Assembly (NCBI GenBank): GCA_023313575.1 | Contig: JAJTTP010000011.1 | Coordinates: forward strand, 1,364,001 to 1,428,000 | Length of the DNA stretch: 64,000 nucleotides | Direction of reading: 5' to 3' | DNA from: Eutypella sp. D-1 | Taxonomy: Eukaryota; Ascomycota; Sordariomycetes; Xylariales; Diatrypaceae | Shown here: in pieces, positions 1 to 12,112 of the stretch | How the letters are laid out: every line of letters starts with the position of its first letter | Position numbering within the stretch: the first letter of the stretch is position 1 | Notes under the pieces: generated by a model | Seen by the model: only the letters and a program-made list of their open reading frames with translations | The model's database searches: none | Told to the model about the DNA's origin: nothing | Made by a program: the position numbers and the translations under genes

Positions 1-3000
1 CGCGGGTGTTCTTCTTCTCAGCCTGGATAAGGGGGTGGAAAGCCGATAGGCAAGAAGAAAGGATGAGAACGAAAAAAAAGAGACCCAACATGTCTGAGCT
101 TTCCCACTTGATTGATATCTAGTCTTGCCGGAAAACAAGAAGAAAAAAGATTTCGATCCCGTGCCTCTTTTCCTTGCCCCGTCTGTTCCCTTCTTTTCTA
201 GCTTCACTTCGAGCCTCTCCCCGCGGTTGTCCGTCCTACTGATGAATTATTGGATCAACTGCCCGATGCATATGCTTTTTTCCCCTTCATTTTCTTTTCG
301 TTTTCTACTTTGCTCTTATGCCGTGCGCGAGCGCACAGCGCTTTCGAAGCCACCATATGTATGCACATCATCACGCGGCCCGGTTGTATATCTGAAATTT
401 GTTTAGAGTTCCTATGTATTCTCTCTCACTCACCCCTGTTTCTTTTCTACGACGATTCGTAGCATACGAGGTTCACAAGCCGCCACCGTTCTTGTATCCA
501 ACTAGATAAATAAATACGTTGTGAACTGCGTTTATGGGGGCGGCCCGCCCGTTAAAGTTGCGGTGGTTATGCAGTGTAGAGGCGTCGTCTCATTCGTTAT
601 TCGTTTCCGGCTGTCCCATCCATAATTGGGATCTTCGACGCGGTGCAATGGAGTTGTACATAATTTGCGATTTCTTTTTTTTTCTACCCAAGTTATTTTC
701 CCTTTCCCGCCCCGGAACCCCCACCCTATAGGCAGCAAGCTCGGGCGCCGCTCGTGGCTCCTGTCGCTGATACCACCGGGTCTCAGGTCTTGTAGATTGA
801 TGCATAGATGCAGGTACTGGTGTCCTGATGTAGGTAGGCTGGGTTGCAGATACCAATTCTACGGATTACAGTAGTTCTCATCTCTGCTTATCTTCTATAA
901 CGGCAGCCAGCACGCTCCCGGGTTTAAGGTTCCCAGGGGGTCTAGACTCGGGACGTGCCACTAAGCTCCATTGTGGTGGGGGATGATGCCCTCGCATTGT
1001 CCCCATCTAGCGGATAGCGGCAGACGCGATAACTCTATCGTAAAATCGACGCCTATCGCGTCGCGCTGTTTCTCTCCCCCCCGTTTTCGCCGTGCATCTG
1101 GTCTATTGAAAAGCCACATCAGCGGCAGGTGTGGACGGGACATGCATGGGACGCTTGATCGGGCTGGGCTGCGTTGCACATAGCATGTTTTTTTCCCTTT
1201 CTCTTTTCTTTCTACATGCATGTGCATTTTCGGGGGGTGGTGTGGTCTTGACGCCATCTCATTTACTGGTCTGGCCAGGTGGCCCGACGAGATTACCAGG
1301 GGAGGAAAAGGAAAAAAAAGAGGTGAAAAAGATACATGAACGAACACCGGATATCCGAATACTACGTGACTCTACCTAGATGGTTACCTACAGTATATTA
1401 CGCCTGCAGGATTGGTCCCTATGATGAAAGGATCGGCGCTAACTTATATACTGAGTATCCAGATGTGCTCGTGGAATATTTACACTACCTACAGCCATAT
1501 ATATATCCCAGCACCTATAATCCGTAAATTTATCATGAGGGGTCCTAGGAGTGAGGGGCACGGAGTTCTCAACACGGTCAGTCCATTGTAGGTACGGACT
1601 CGATCAGGGGTTTGGGGGCTAACAGGTCGTTGATTTAGTGGGTATTAAGCGATGAACTGGGCCAGGAAACTGGACTAGGATAACGAGGACTCCCCGAGCC
1701 GGGCTCATCGGCCGACAGCCGCCCGCCTACGGGACAGCCGGGCCTACAATGCAATGAGCCAGTCCACGGGGCATGGCTAGTTAGGAGTAGTGAATAATTT
1801 CCACTCACTGACATGACCTTTCGTTCTCCTTGGCAGACGGAGATCGGTTGGAGAAGAGGAACACAACATAATGACGAAAATACCAGGTTGCGATGATGCG
1901 TTCATCGGGGAGACGAATGGGATTCATCGATGGGAAACATCGCTCAATCTGCCAATTTACCGGATTGACGTTCTACCCGTACTGGTATTTGATATCCCGG
2001 ATAGGTAGGTAGGTAGGGATTTGGGGATGCTCCCATCCAGCAGCCATTAACGTACGAACTAAGCACTCTATATGCGGTACAACCTACCTACATGGATCGC
2101 GCCGGGCGTTTTGGTAATTTTTCTCTCTAAATATCCAGCCGAAGGCTTGAAAATAAAAAGAAGAAAAAAGGTATGCAATTCATCCCATACGTCACCTCAC
2201 TACAAACAGTGGTTGCCCCCCATATAGTTAGCAAGGGATGGGCTAAATAATCCGTCAGATGGTGGCTGAAAGCAGCAGGTGGGAAAAGGGAGGCTCTCCC
2301 CAGGATGTTGGATTCGGTCATCATAGGCCCCAAAGATTCCGCTAGAGGAGTCCACCACTCCTTTTTGATTTCCTTCGCAATCCTTTTAAATACAATATTC
2401 TACCCGTGAACCTCTAACTGACCTTCTGACATTTCGCATCCTGCCGTCTTGGTTGGAGCGTCTCTAAAGGGGGAAACATGCTCATTAGATGCCCTAGTAG
2501 GACGCGACAAGGCCGAATCACGGCCCCCGGGGCAACGGTGGAGCGGAAAGCCCGTAACAGGCGGAAAGTTAGGCGTTTTGACGGCGATTCTGACGATCTG
2601 TCCCTTTGGCGAAACAGACCGAGATAATTCAATACGATAGGTAGCGTGATTTGGTATCCACCCGGGCGACGATCATCTCGCAGGTTCAGCTCCCGACGCT
2701 GCCCATCTCAGTAAGGGTCAGAGCCGATCACCAACACTTCCCTCGCCTAACCCAAACGGCCACGGGGCTTTTCTTTTTTTTGTTTTTGTTTTTGCTGTAA
2801 AGCTTTTCGGAGGAGGGCTAACTCTACTGTAAGCAACTAGACAGTTACTTAAGCAAAGTTGTTATAGATATTTGTACATGCTTAGGTGGTAAAGATCAAG
2901 TAGGTAGGTAGGTGTAGGTAGGCAGGTAGGCAGGCATTAGCGGCCTCGCGCATTTGGATACCCGTAGGCTGAATTCACACGTGGTTGGCTTCCAACCCTT

Positions 3001-4987
3001 CCCCTTTTACGTGAAAGATAACGGACATGTTGTATTTATCACTCATACTACCTATAATAGTGGATGTAAGCGCGAAGTGTATTGAAGATATTGCAATAAC
3101 CCGATACCCAATACAACTTTCAAGCCCTGGCATTCTATGTAAGACTCGGCTTGTTTCTCCATACCAAAAAGTATCCGACTACCTACTTCGTACTAGAACT
3201 TACCTGCTTAGTCTGTAGGTACATATATCATCTACCGTCTTGGCAGAGATCGACACTATCTACCTACTCCGTAGGTAGTAGCACTTTACATACCATCGTT
3301 AGGTACCTCCCTCTTTTAGGTACAGCAAGATGAAAAAATCAAGAAACGACGTTGCCTGCCCGACCTTGAAAGATAGCATTCCTTATATATGCTTATATAT
3401 GGTGGAAACATGTGAAAGTCTATCAAACCAGAAAATGAAACATGACCAAGCGGACTAACTACCTAGATGTCTTTATAAAAATAGTTTCCTCGCAGTACGG
3501 AAACGTTCAACGACTTGGATACCTAGGGGATAAATACTGAGCTAGAAAGATCTACATGGGATACTAGGTAGGTTAAATTACTTAGTCACCAAACTAGTCC
3601 GATACCAGCTCTATGTTTGGAAACGTAAGAGATGCTCCCGACCTCCAGGGCTTAGTTAAGTCGCCGTAGTTTGTTACTTCCAGTGTAGACCCGAGATGGA
3701 TTAAAAGACTTAGCCCATATAGGAAGCTGTCGCTTTCTTACCCAGGCAGGCACACCTTTCCCAACTCCAAACACTGCAGGTTTATAGGCTACCTGGCAGG
3801 CAAGATACGCCATTACTATAGTACAATCCTAAGGGAAGGGCCCGGCGATTACGTTTTAACGCGGATGCAGGTACTAGAAGTCTAAAAGTGTACACCCACT
3901 AGTTGATCAACTGGGGTTTGGACTTACCTAACAAGGCAATTAACAAGGGTCCGGCAACAGCCGGGCTGAAGCTCCTCCCGTCCTCCTCTCTTGGCAGCAG
4001 CAACCCCTGGCCAATTCGAGGTTGCACTGGCTGACGGGCTTTCTCTGGTTGTCCTTGCTATCTGGTAGTCACCCAATCGGCCCCTTCCACTTCACGAGAT
4101 CCAGGTTCCAACAGTCCCGGGATTGACACAACCAGCCAATAAGTAGGTACATGATAAAGGTATGTAGGTTGTTCCTGTGGGTACCTTCTATAATAGATAG
4201 CCGGACTATTTGGTAGGGAAAGACATGCAAATACCACCCAACATATAACAAGTACATGAACAACTGAATATATGATGTATCTACTGCCTAGGTATCTTGG
4301 TACGACTTCCGCCTGCATCTGCAATAATTTATGACATGAAGCCCTCGCTCACTCGTAAGTCGTACAGTCGTACATACCTACCTGGCTGGATCTTTTTTTT
4401 TAACCTGCCTGAACTCCCCCTGGTGTCCCTGACCTAATACAGTACAATCAATTGTAATTATTTTCTTTCTTTTTCTGTTGCGCCAACGTTGCAGCTGGAT
4501 TTCTAAGAATTCCATCCACAGCACTCATCCGCACTGCGCTGAGATTCCCTTCCTTCTTGCCTTGATCCTCGGCGTATCACAACGTTTTGAGGCTTTCGGG
4601 TTGTTGGTTTCAAATCAATCATGCTTTTCGTCCTCTTATTATAATCAAAGCCTGTATTCTCTTTTTTAACCAGCATCCCTTACCAAATCCTAATAGGCGT
4701 TGAGTCGATGCCGTCTTAAGGATATCGTGGTGTATTTGCGCTCGTTTTGTTCAAACAGTTGCGATAAGAGCAGCACTCACTCTCATTCACACTATCGGAG
4801 ACGAGATTAGGGGGGTCCACACGAAGATAGCGAGGACTGACCTGATTCTGAGTTGCTTTTTGGGTGCGACGTATTGCGGACACAGCCAAATCAGTGAGAG
4901 ATAGGGCAGCGATATAATCGGTAGCCAGACCAGCATGCCCACTAGACTACCGAAAGCCCGGGTATAGCAACAAACGCGACGCCTATC
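1..4987. other. Gene-free stretch, about 5 kb
   Basis: I see no coding region I can support. The open frames here are short, overlap on both strands and have low-complexity translations. The stretch holds many copies of the words TAGGTA/TACCTA, with a dense run at about 2900-2937, and one perfect short inverted repeat at 3260-3278. A/T and C/T runs lie at about 2770-2800 and 4390-4480, the latter about 500 bp before the next gene. A promoter for the gene at 4988 probably lies in the last 500-800 bp, but no specific site can be named. Confidence 0.6.
2898..2938. repeat. TAGG tetranucleotide microsatellite
   Basis: A degenerate run of GTAG and GCAG tetranucleotides (repeated AGGTAGGTAGG, then GGCAGGTAGGCAGG). 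Related but shorter runs occur at about 2003-2018, 4375-4385, 22555-22605, 23160-23180, 23415-23460 and 42370-42430, all outside the coding exons I can support. Confidence 0.75.
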
Positions 4988-6541
4988 ATGACGATGCGGA
5001 TCGTCTCGAACCGATTCCTGCCGCTTGCCGGGCGCTATGGCATTGTCTTATTCGCAGCACTGGTCGTCTATTATATAATCCGTGCGCCTGTATTGACTGC
5101 CGTCGCAAACTTCTCCATGTCTAATGACTTGCATCAGGACATACATATCAAAGAAGTCCACAGCGAGGAAGATGCCTTGATAATCGAAGATCTGGAATCT
5201 GAAGAGCAGCCCCTAGATATCGATGAGCAACAAGAGTCAGGCGTGAAGTTACACGTTCCTGACCCTCTACTTCAACCACCTCCGGCGCAAAAAGTCTATA
5301 AGCCGAGGCTCCCACAATACCATCCCATCGGCGACCACTTCCCTTGGCTCACGCACTCGCAAGAGCCGCCGCCGGTAGTCGAAAATAATTGGCCTCCCTG
5401 GCCGCACGTGCCTGAAAAGACACCGCTCCTCATTGGATTCACGAGAAATTGGCCGTTACTCCTCCAATGTGTGAGCAGTTATATCGCTGCTGGCTGGCCA
5501 CCATCCGACATTTTTGTAGTAGAGAATACGGGCACGTTCTCTGCGAACCGTCAGCATGATCTCTCCCTTCAGAATCCATTCTTCCTCAATATGACAGCGC
5601 TTGACCTGCTTGGCGTGAACGTCATTAACACGCCCACTCTCCTTACCTTTGCGCAGCTGCAGAACTTCTACCTCCACACTGCCCTGCAACGTGGATGGGA
5701 ACACTTCTTCTGGAGTCATCAGGACGTAATAGTCTTCTCGGATGAGGAGGTAAAGAAGAAGGATCGAGACCACGACTGGGATACCGACCCCTATGCAACC
5801 ATCTACGAACGTGCCGTTGGTCTTCTCCGATATCTCGAAGGCCCAGACATGCCCCCCTGGGCCACCCATTTCTTCGCCTATGACCATCTCACTTTAGTCA
5901 AGCGCGATGCGCACCTGGAAGTGGGTGCTTGGGATACCCAGATCCCATATTACGCGAGCGATTGCGACATGTACTTACGGCTTCATTGGGCCGGGTACTG
6001 GCAACCCCAAAGTGAGGCGGGTCTCATATTTGATGTAAACACAGTGCTTAACGATATCGGAGCACTCTTCCAATTCCCCGGATCACACGCTACATTTGAA
6101 GGCGATCCAGTCTTCGAGGATCCGAACCGACCTGGTCAGGAGGCCGAGATGCAGCGTGAGATGGACATGCGCGGCTGGGTCGATAAGCACGGCGAGTCGT
6201 GGGTTCATCTGGTTGAGGTCGCAGGGCGCATGCAAGAGGTGAAGTACCAGCAAGAGGGACAGCAGAGGAATACGTGGCAGACGAAGCAGAATGGTGGTGT
6301 CGGCGAGCCTTTTCACCGCGACCCACAGGGTTTCGAGCACGCGCAGCAGATCCTGATCGACGCCGGACGCCAGGTGTTCGCGGAGAAGTGGGGTCACCGT
6401 GGCTGCGACTTGCTGGCGCTGGGCGTCGAGGCCGGCGATGCATGGAAGCTCGAACGCGACTGGGATATCAGTGAGGGGCCCGGGAGCGTGGGCGGCAACT
6501 GGGGCAAGAACTGGATGGCCCCGGAAGAAGCCCAGGAGTGA
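4988..6541 (+). CDS. Type II membrane glycosyltransferase-like protein
   Basis: Intronless 517-residue frame starting at ATG 4988. A short basic N-terminus is followed by one hydrophobic segment at about residues 16-36 (ending VVYYII), which suggests a type II Golgi/ER membrane anchor. An acidic, proline-rich stem follows, and the globular part begins near residue 140 (PLLIGFTRNWPLLLQCVSSY). The core has features of a nucleotide-sugar transferase fold: a beta-strand/helix start, the segment HFFWSHQDVIVFSDEE near residue 240, and an acidic SDCDMYLRL motif near residue 325 that could act as the DxD metal site. Many ascomycetes carry uncharacterised proteins of this type, often annotated loosely as family 2-like glycosyltransferases. 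The donor and acceptor are unknown. The gene stands alone, with more than 2 kb of non-coding DNA on each side. I am confident of the frame, less so of the enzymatic class. Confidence 0.8.
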   Translation: MTMRIVSNRFLPLAGRYGIVLFAALVVYYIIRAPVLTAVANFSMSNDLHQDIHIKEVHSEEDALIIEDLESEEQPLDIDEQQESGVKLHVPDPLLQPPPAQKVYKPRLPQYHPIGDHFPWLTHSQEPPPVVENNWPPWPHVPEKTPLLIGFTRNWPLLLQCVSSYIAAGWPPSDIFVVENTGTFSANRQHDLSLQNPFFLNMTALDLLGVNVINTPTLLTFAQLQNFYLHTALQRGWEHFFWSHQDVIVFSDEEVKKKDRDHDWDTDPYATIYERAVGLLRYLEGPDMPPWATHFFAYDHLTLVKRDAHLEVGAWDTQIPYYASDCDMYLRLHWAGYWQPQSEAGLIFDVNTVLNDIGALFQFPGSHATFEGDPVFEDPNRPGQEAEMQREMDMRGWVDKHGESWVHLVEVAGRMQEVKYQQEGQQRNTWQTKQNGGVGEPFHRDPQGFEHAQQILIDAGRQVFAEKWGHRGCDLLALGVEAGDAWKLERDWDISEGPGSVGGNWGKNWMAPEEAQE

Positions 6542-8746
6542 GAGAAGGCACTGCTCATGGCTTGAAATCAAGGAAAATGAAAAGACGAGGATACTCGCAC
6601 GATGACGACATACCAAAAAAACTGCATTTTCATCTGGCTGTATATATATGCATCTCTTCCCATCTAGAGCGAGGTGTGGGGAGGGGATTTTCTCTTGTTT
6701 TTACGATTATTTTGCTTTAATTTCGTCTTGCACTTCAGGGAAAGCAAGCGAATGGCTGGCTAGGGTCACATGTATAAGCGGGCATATTCTGGACGAAAGA
6801 AACGGCGAGAGGGGAACGGGTGACCATAGTGGTTGATGGTCGTGGTGGCATCGGTGACGGCGATGGCGATGGCGTTACGCGGGGAACGGTGTCGCGCGGT
6901 TCATTGGGGCTGTACTCCCTTCCATTTACCACCTTGCTTTATGAAAAGGTACATATACGGATCATAAATGAAGTTCCTTCAAAAAGAAAAGTCGAAGTAA
7001 AATGTTCATATCAGGGGGGGTGTTTTTTCAGTGAGAGAGGGAGTCACTCTCGCAAGATGGGTACTGTTCACAACATGGACAGCCTACGTAAGAATTACAG
7101 CAGATATTTTTGGAAGGGAAGTCGAGATAGCCTTCACTTCCACGTGTCCCGGAATCTACGGAACGACGCGGAAGCGAGCTGCTGGCGGTCCGTAGTAGCG
7201 GATCACACCTCCTCGCCAGTTAGCAAGCAGGCGGGATCGCACCCGGCCGTAAGTGGTCTAGATCGTTGGCGACCCGCCCGTCAACACACCGGCGGGACCC
7301 CTTTTTTGGTTTTGAACTATACATATCTATCTAGAACGGAACGTCCCGCAACGCACGCACGAAATAAGGACACCTGCATCCCGTGGTTGACAAGGTGGCC
7401 ATGTGTTCTGGATGCGTCCCCCGTCGGTGCCCAACGCTATTTCGATGATGTGCGCTAGACGCTAGACCAGACATTACAGCGGGAGCGAAAAGTTCTGTGG
7501 TTATAAAGGTGTAGTAGTTTGCTCTCTAACCGTTCAGATGAAAACAAATACATTACCATGTTACCCCCCCCCCCTACTCTAACCCCTGATTTGTCAAAGC
7601 TGATTGATAGTGGGTGGGCAAGATATTGGATTTTCCTTGGAAGATACTCGCTACTGGCTTTTTACACAAGGACGACCATGATAACCGTGACAATGCCATT
7701 GGCAAGCACTTGATCTTATTAAACCCTATAAAAACAAGCCGGTATTTCTATACCAGCGGCCGGCAAACAGTGCGTGTATCCGTCGTAGTCATCCCGACGC
7801 GGACATATCCTGTCCAGCAGGCCGTGCCTCAAGCGGCGCTTAACTCTCGAAGCTCCTATGAAATACTCGGATAGTTGGTGGCAGGGCGACTCGGCCAATA
7901 CCTCCAGGGTTGTGGGTGCCCAGTAGGTGCATACGATGACCTCAGCCTTAGCACTTGACCAAAGTGTCCCTTTTTAAGAAGAGCCATAGGGGAACACCTA
8001 TCATGTCATATTGGCTGTTGTCTGGTTGTCCAAGCTCACCGAGGCATTTGCGGTAAGAATGTAGTCAGGCCGGATATCCCTCCCTGGCCTTCTATCCGCG
8101 TTAAGTTCATTTACTTGTTAAATACATATTCTTCCCATGCGTCAGTCCTCTTAACCTGGTAAAATGAACCGGAACTCTCCACTAGCTTGCTACCTCGGTG
8201 GTACAACGTAACAGTCCATTCACAAGCTTTTTGTTGGTTTATCATTACCTACATAAGTCCTAGGGATATGCATATGCAGGTACAAGTGGCCTAGATACGG
8301 TGGTAACTCTCAAAACTTAGGTGGATAGAGTTCTACTCTTAACAGCCCGTAATACAAGTTTGACAACAGCAAACAAACTCTAAAACCTATCTTTAAAACT
8401 GCCCCATGCTGCTCTCAGTTCTTCTCAGACATTATCACGTTCGAACATTTATTCTTTTTTGTGATACCCCATAATTGATTAATATTTCCCCAAGAGACGA
8501 GAGGGCGTCAATTGTTCATCAACCAATGTCGTCACCACAGCGTTTCGCGGGCTACCCACCGGTCCGGGAGGGCCCCAAGACGGTATATGCTTATTCGGAG
8601 GACAAGAACCCGATCCTTAGGGGCTGGCCCTTGGTTGTAGCCTCTAACCTGTGAGAGCCCCCATGCCCATTAGGCCATCCTATGCGCTGTGCGCCTTTCT
8701 CTAGCTGCAGGTCTTAGATTACCCACTAATATCATCCTCCGTACCT
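6542..8746. other. Intergenic, 2.2 kb
   Basis: Contains the 3' region of the glycosyltransferase-like gene and the promoter of the amidase. One 212-codon plus-strand frame (6820-7458) starts at GTG and has no recognisable content; I treat it as chance. A short poly-C run lies at about 7565-7573. Nothing else can be supported. Confidence 0.5.
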
Positions 8747-10612
8747 ATGTTCAGTGTTGCTCGATCTTCAGCTGTTGCCAAGCTGGTATGGACCAATGCG
8801 AAGTTTGACGTCGCCAATGCGATCCCTGAGCTGGAAAATTATAACCCACGGTTGGATGTAAGTCTATGATGGTTCATGCAACAGTAATTGTGAATGTGAA
8901 ATGATTGATGTTTCGGATAGCCTGTCGTTACGCCTCTCCCCCCGGACGGCGTTGATCCTGCAAAAGCGGAGATCACCGACGACTTGTATCAGCGCCAGCC
9001 CGAAGACCTGGCAGGACGCTTCTACTCAGCCGCGGACTACCATGAGCTCTACAAATCGGGACGACTAACTCCACTTCAAGTCGCTAAGGCTCTATTACCT
9101 CTCATCACGCAAGGGAAGTATAAAAATGCTTGGGCTGTAACGAAAGAAGAACGCGTGCTTGAGGCGGCCAAGGCATCTACCGAGAGGTATGCCAACGGCA
9201 AGCCGCTCAGTATCGTCGACGGCGTTCCAATCGGGGCCAAGGATGATATCGATGCTAAGGGCTACATCTCACACTTTGGTTTGGCCTACGACCCCAATGT
9301 TGCTCTCTTCAAACCGGCTGAGAGGACGACGTGGCCCCTAGCGCAGCTCGAGGCCTCCGGCGCGCTCTTGGTTGGCAAGCTTGCCATGCACGAGTTAGGG
9401 ACTGACACCAGCGGCTGCAATCCGCGTCGCGGCACTCCAGTAAACTGGAACAACACCTCGTACTACCCAGGCGGGTCGTCCTCAGGTGCCGGGTCGGCGA
9501 TCTGCGCGGGCCTGATCCCGATAGGTATCGGCACCGACGCCGGAGGCAGCATCCGGATTCCCTCTTCCTTCTGCGGCGTCTACGGGCTCAAGCCCACCCT
9601 GCACCGGACATACACCATGAACTCCTCCATCTGCGTCATTGGCCCCCTGGCCGCTACCGTGTCTGATCTCACCATCGCGTACAGGCTCATGTCGGCGCCG
9701 AACCCGGACGACGCGGTGCAGAGCGCCTTCGCGCCGTCGATACCACCGAGCCCTGGGGCCAAGAAGACGATCGGTATCTTCCAGGCGTGGTTCGACCAGG
9801 CCGTGCCGGCGGTTACGGATGTCACACGCAAGGCTATCGACTACTTCGTGGAGAAGCTGGGGTACGAGCTCGTCGAGATCGAAATTCCGTACGTCGAGGA
9901 GGGCCAGTACGCGCACAGCGCCTGGGCGCTCACTGAGTCCATGCACCATATCCGCCATTGTGGGTGGAACCCTACCGGGTCCCTTTCTATGGTCAATCAC
10001 TGCAACAAGCTCTTGTTGAGCCTTGGGGCCCACACTTCGGGCGTCGATATGATAAAACAAGCACAGTTACGTGAACTTCTGAGTAAGCGCCCCTATTAGA
10101 TGATTGTCTCAGAAGAGAGTTATATTTTTAGCCACACGTCGCCCTTTTCGCCCATTCCTAAGTCTGAGTCGATGTGTTTTGAGTTAACCTTTGCTGCAGT
10201 GGCCCACCTAGCCTTCCTCTTCAAGAAACACCCGGGGTTGCTTATCCTAACGCCCACGACTCCTGACGCGGGCTGGAAGATCTCGCCCGGCGACGAGGCC
10301 TACGGCTTCAGCGATGGGAACACCACCATCCGCGAGATGATGTATATTTGGCTGGCAAACTCTACGGGGTGCCCGGCCGTCAGCGCGCCGGTGGGCTACG
10401 TTGAACCGGAGCAGGGAGAGGGAAAGCTGCCCGTAGGCCTGATGGCCATGGGCGAGTGGGGCGCCGAGGAACAGCTCCTGGCTTGGGCCGCCGAGGCCGA
10501 AAGCTACCTTCACGGCGCCGTCGGGGGCGGGAGGAGGAGGCCCGGCGAGTGGGCCAACGTTGTTAAGTTGGCAGAGCAGGTGGAGAAGGTGGGCGCCGAG
10601 GGCGGCCTATAA
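8747..10612 (+). CDS. Amidase-signature family hydrolase
   Basis: Three exons: 8747-8857, 8921-10082 and 10200-10612, giving about 561 residues. The joins use gtaagt...atag and gtaagc...gcag and keep phase. The family hydrolyses amide bonds with a Lys-cisSer-Ser triad, and all three residues are visible: Lys144 in GVPIGAKDD, cis-Ser223 in GGSSSGAGS and nucleophile Ser247 in GTDAGGSIRIP. The 24-residue cisSer-Ser spacing matches the family. The conserved downstream block GVYGLKPT is also present. There is no signal peptide, so it is probably cytosolic. The second intron begins right after the stretch AQLRELL; without splicing, a stop at 10097-10099 would truncate the protein. Substrate cannot be inferred: fungal relatives include acetamidase-like and GatA-like enzymes of unknown role. 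An alpha-glucoside-type transporter lies 1.5 kb downstream on the same strand, without evidence of shared function. Confidence 0.9.
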
Positions 10613-12112
10613 ACTGTTCTATTATCCCTGGTCTCGCGTGTAAGCCTTGGTGAGTGTGCCTCACTACTGGGACTACTTAGATCTATCTGTCTTTCGTGTA
10701 TAAGGTACAAAGGGTTTCAGTTCTTGTTCTTGTCGATCACTAGACACCCTTTTCAAGTAGATGCACAGTAGCAGTACTATATAGATTGCCAGTGCGCTCT
10801 AGTTTACCTTCTTCTGCGTGTTGCCTGTGCACAAGGCTCACGAGGCTCGCTTGCACAATTGGTTCCTTCCCAGCCAAGCAAACGTGTGAGCTTTGCTGAG
10901 CCCCGGACGAGAACTAATTACACACCTCCCGGGGGGCTAGCATAATTCGATGCTTCTGAACCCTCTTCGACTCGCTACACTAGCCCTAGTCTTCGGCGGA
11001 GACGGGGCCGACGGTCTTCCTGGCAGAGATGGCCCCATCGTCAACCCATACTCGACGCGTCCTAAATCCAGGTGCCAGCAAACTGCGCCGCAACTGTTCA
11101 TCCGCGGCCAAACTCCAATTCCCCGGCAAAGCGGGAGGGCAGGGAGAAAATAACGCCTTCACATTCGTATGTTGCGAGAAAAAGCAGATCGTGCGTTCGC
11201 TAAGCTTCTCTCTCCGGCCCGTAACCCCGGACCTAATGCGTCCGACCCGCGAGTCTATACCGATTCCGCTATAACCCCCCTGACACCGCGCTAGACACCC
11301 GGCGTTGTACAGCTACCCTTGTTCGTAATGGAATCTGCCAACGGCGAAGTGAAAAATGTATGCGATAGTGGAAATCCATCGGCATGCCGTTTGGGTGGAA
11401 CTAGAACATGATAGGAGGCTATAGTAGAATTATCCTGTGTGTATATATATACGCTCCATATACTATGTGCCGGCATTTCTTATGATCGCCTAGAAAGAAC
11501 CCTGAAAAAGATTGTGCGTTGATGATTGACCGATTGTTAGCTGAGTTCTGTAGGCGTGAATGGGGACGGCCTATCAACCCCAGGTTTGGCCGATCCATAT
11601 GCATGTAAGAAGCCACAAATACCACGCGAGCCCCGGATCGAGGGTGTCGCGGAACGCCAGTGGTGGAATAAATCTAGCGACGGACCTGTGAACTAAGTAG
11701 AGAAAACCGATGGAACGGCCGAGACGTTGAAGCGTCCCCGGATTCTGGGCCAAGGACCTCTTTCCCATGAGGGGAATACCCTCTGATTGGATTCGCCCTA
11801 ACCCCTACCCCAGCTTCCCCAACTTCCAGCCACCTTACCCCAGGAGACCCGCCGCCCCATTGGTTCGCGTATACTCGAGTATGGATTCCCCTGTCGCGGG
11901 AGGAAGCAGTTGGGCACAGGCCTGAAGAGGCGGGATGTGACCTTGCGAGAAGATATATTTGATCACGAGCCGCCCTACGTGGCTCCTGCGCGTGGTCTAC
12001 TTGCAAAGGCCTTCTCCGGTGCTCACACCGGCTTCCTCAATTGTTGAAACGAGCCCGCAGACAATCCATTCGAACGTCGATTCGACTCACGCCCTCCGAG
12101 GACTAAACGAAT
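10613..12112. other. Intergenic, 1.5 kb
   Basis: Holds the 3' end of the amidase gene and the promoter region of the transporter. Short open frames on both strands have no recognisable content. No repeat or RNA gene seen. Confidence 0.5.

Noticed and set aside
6820..7458. 212-codon plus-strand frame after the glycosyltransferase-like gene
   Set aside because: Starts at GTG, mixed low-complexity translation, no recognisable motif or splice partners. A frame of this length can occur by chance in a window of this size.
9482..10060. 192-codon minus-strand frame inside the amidase gene
   Set aside because: Shadow frame across conserved amidase codons.
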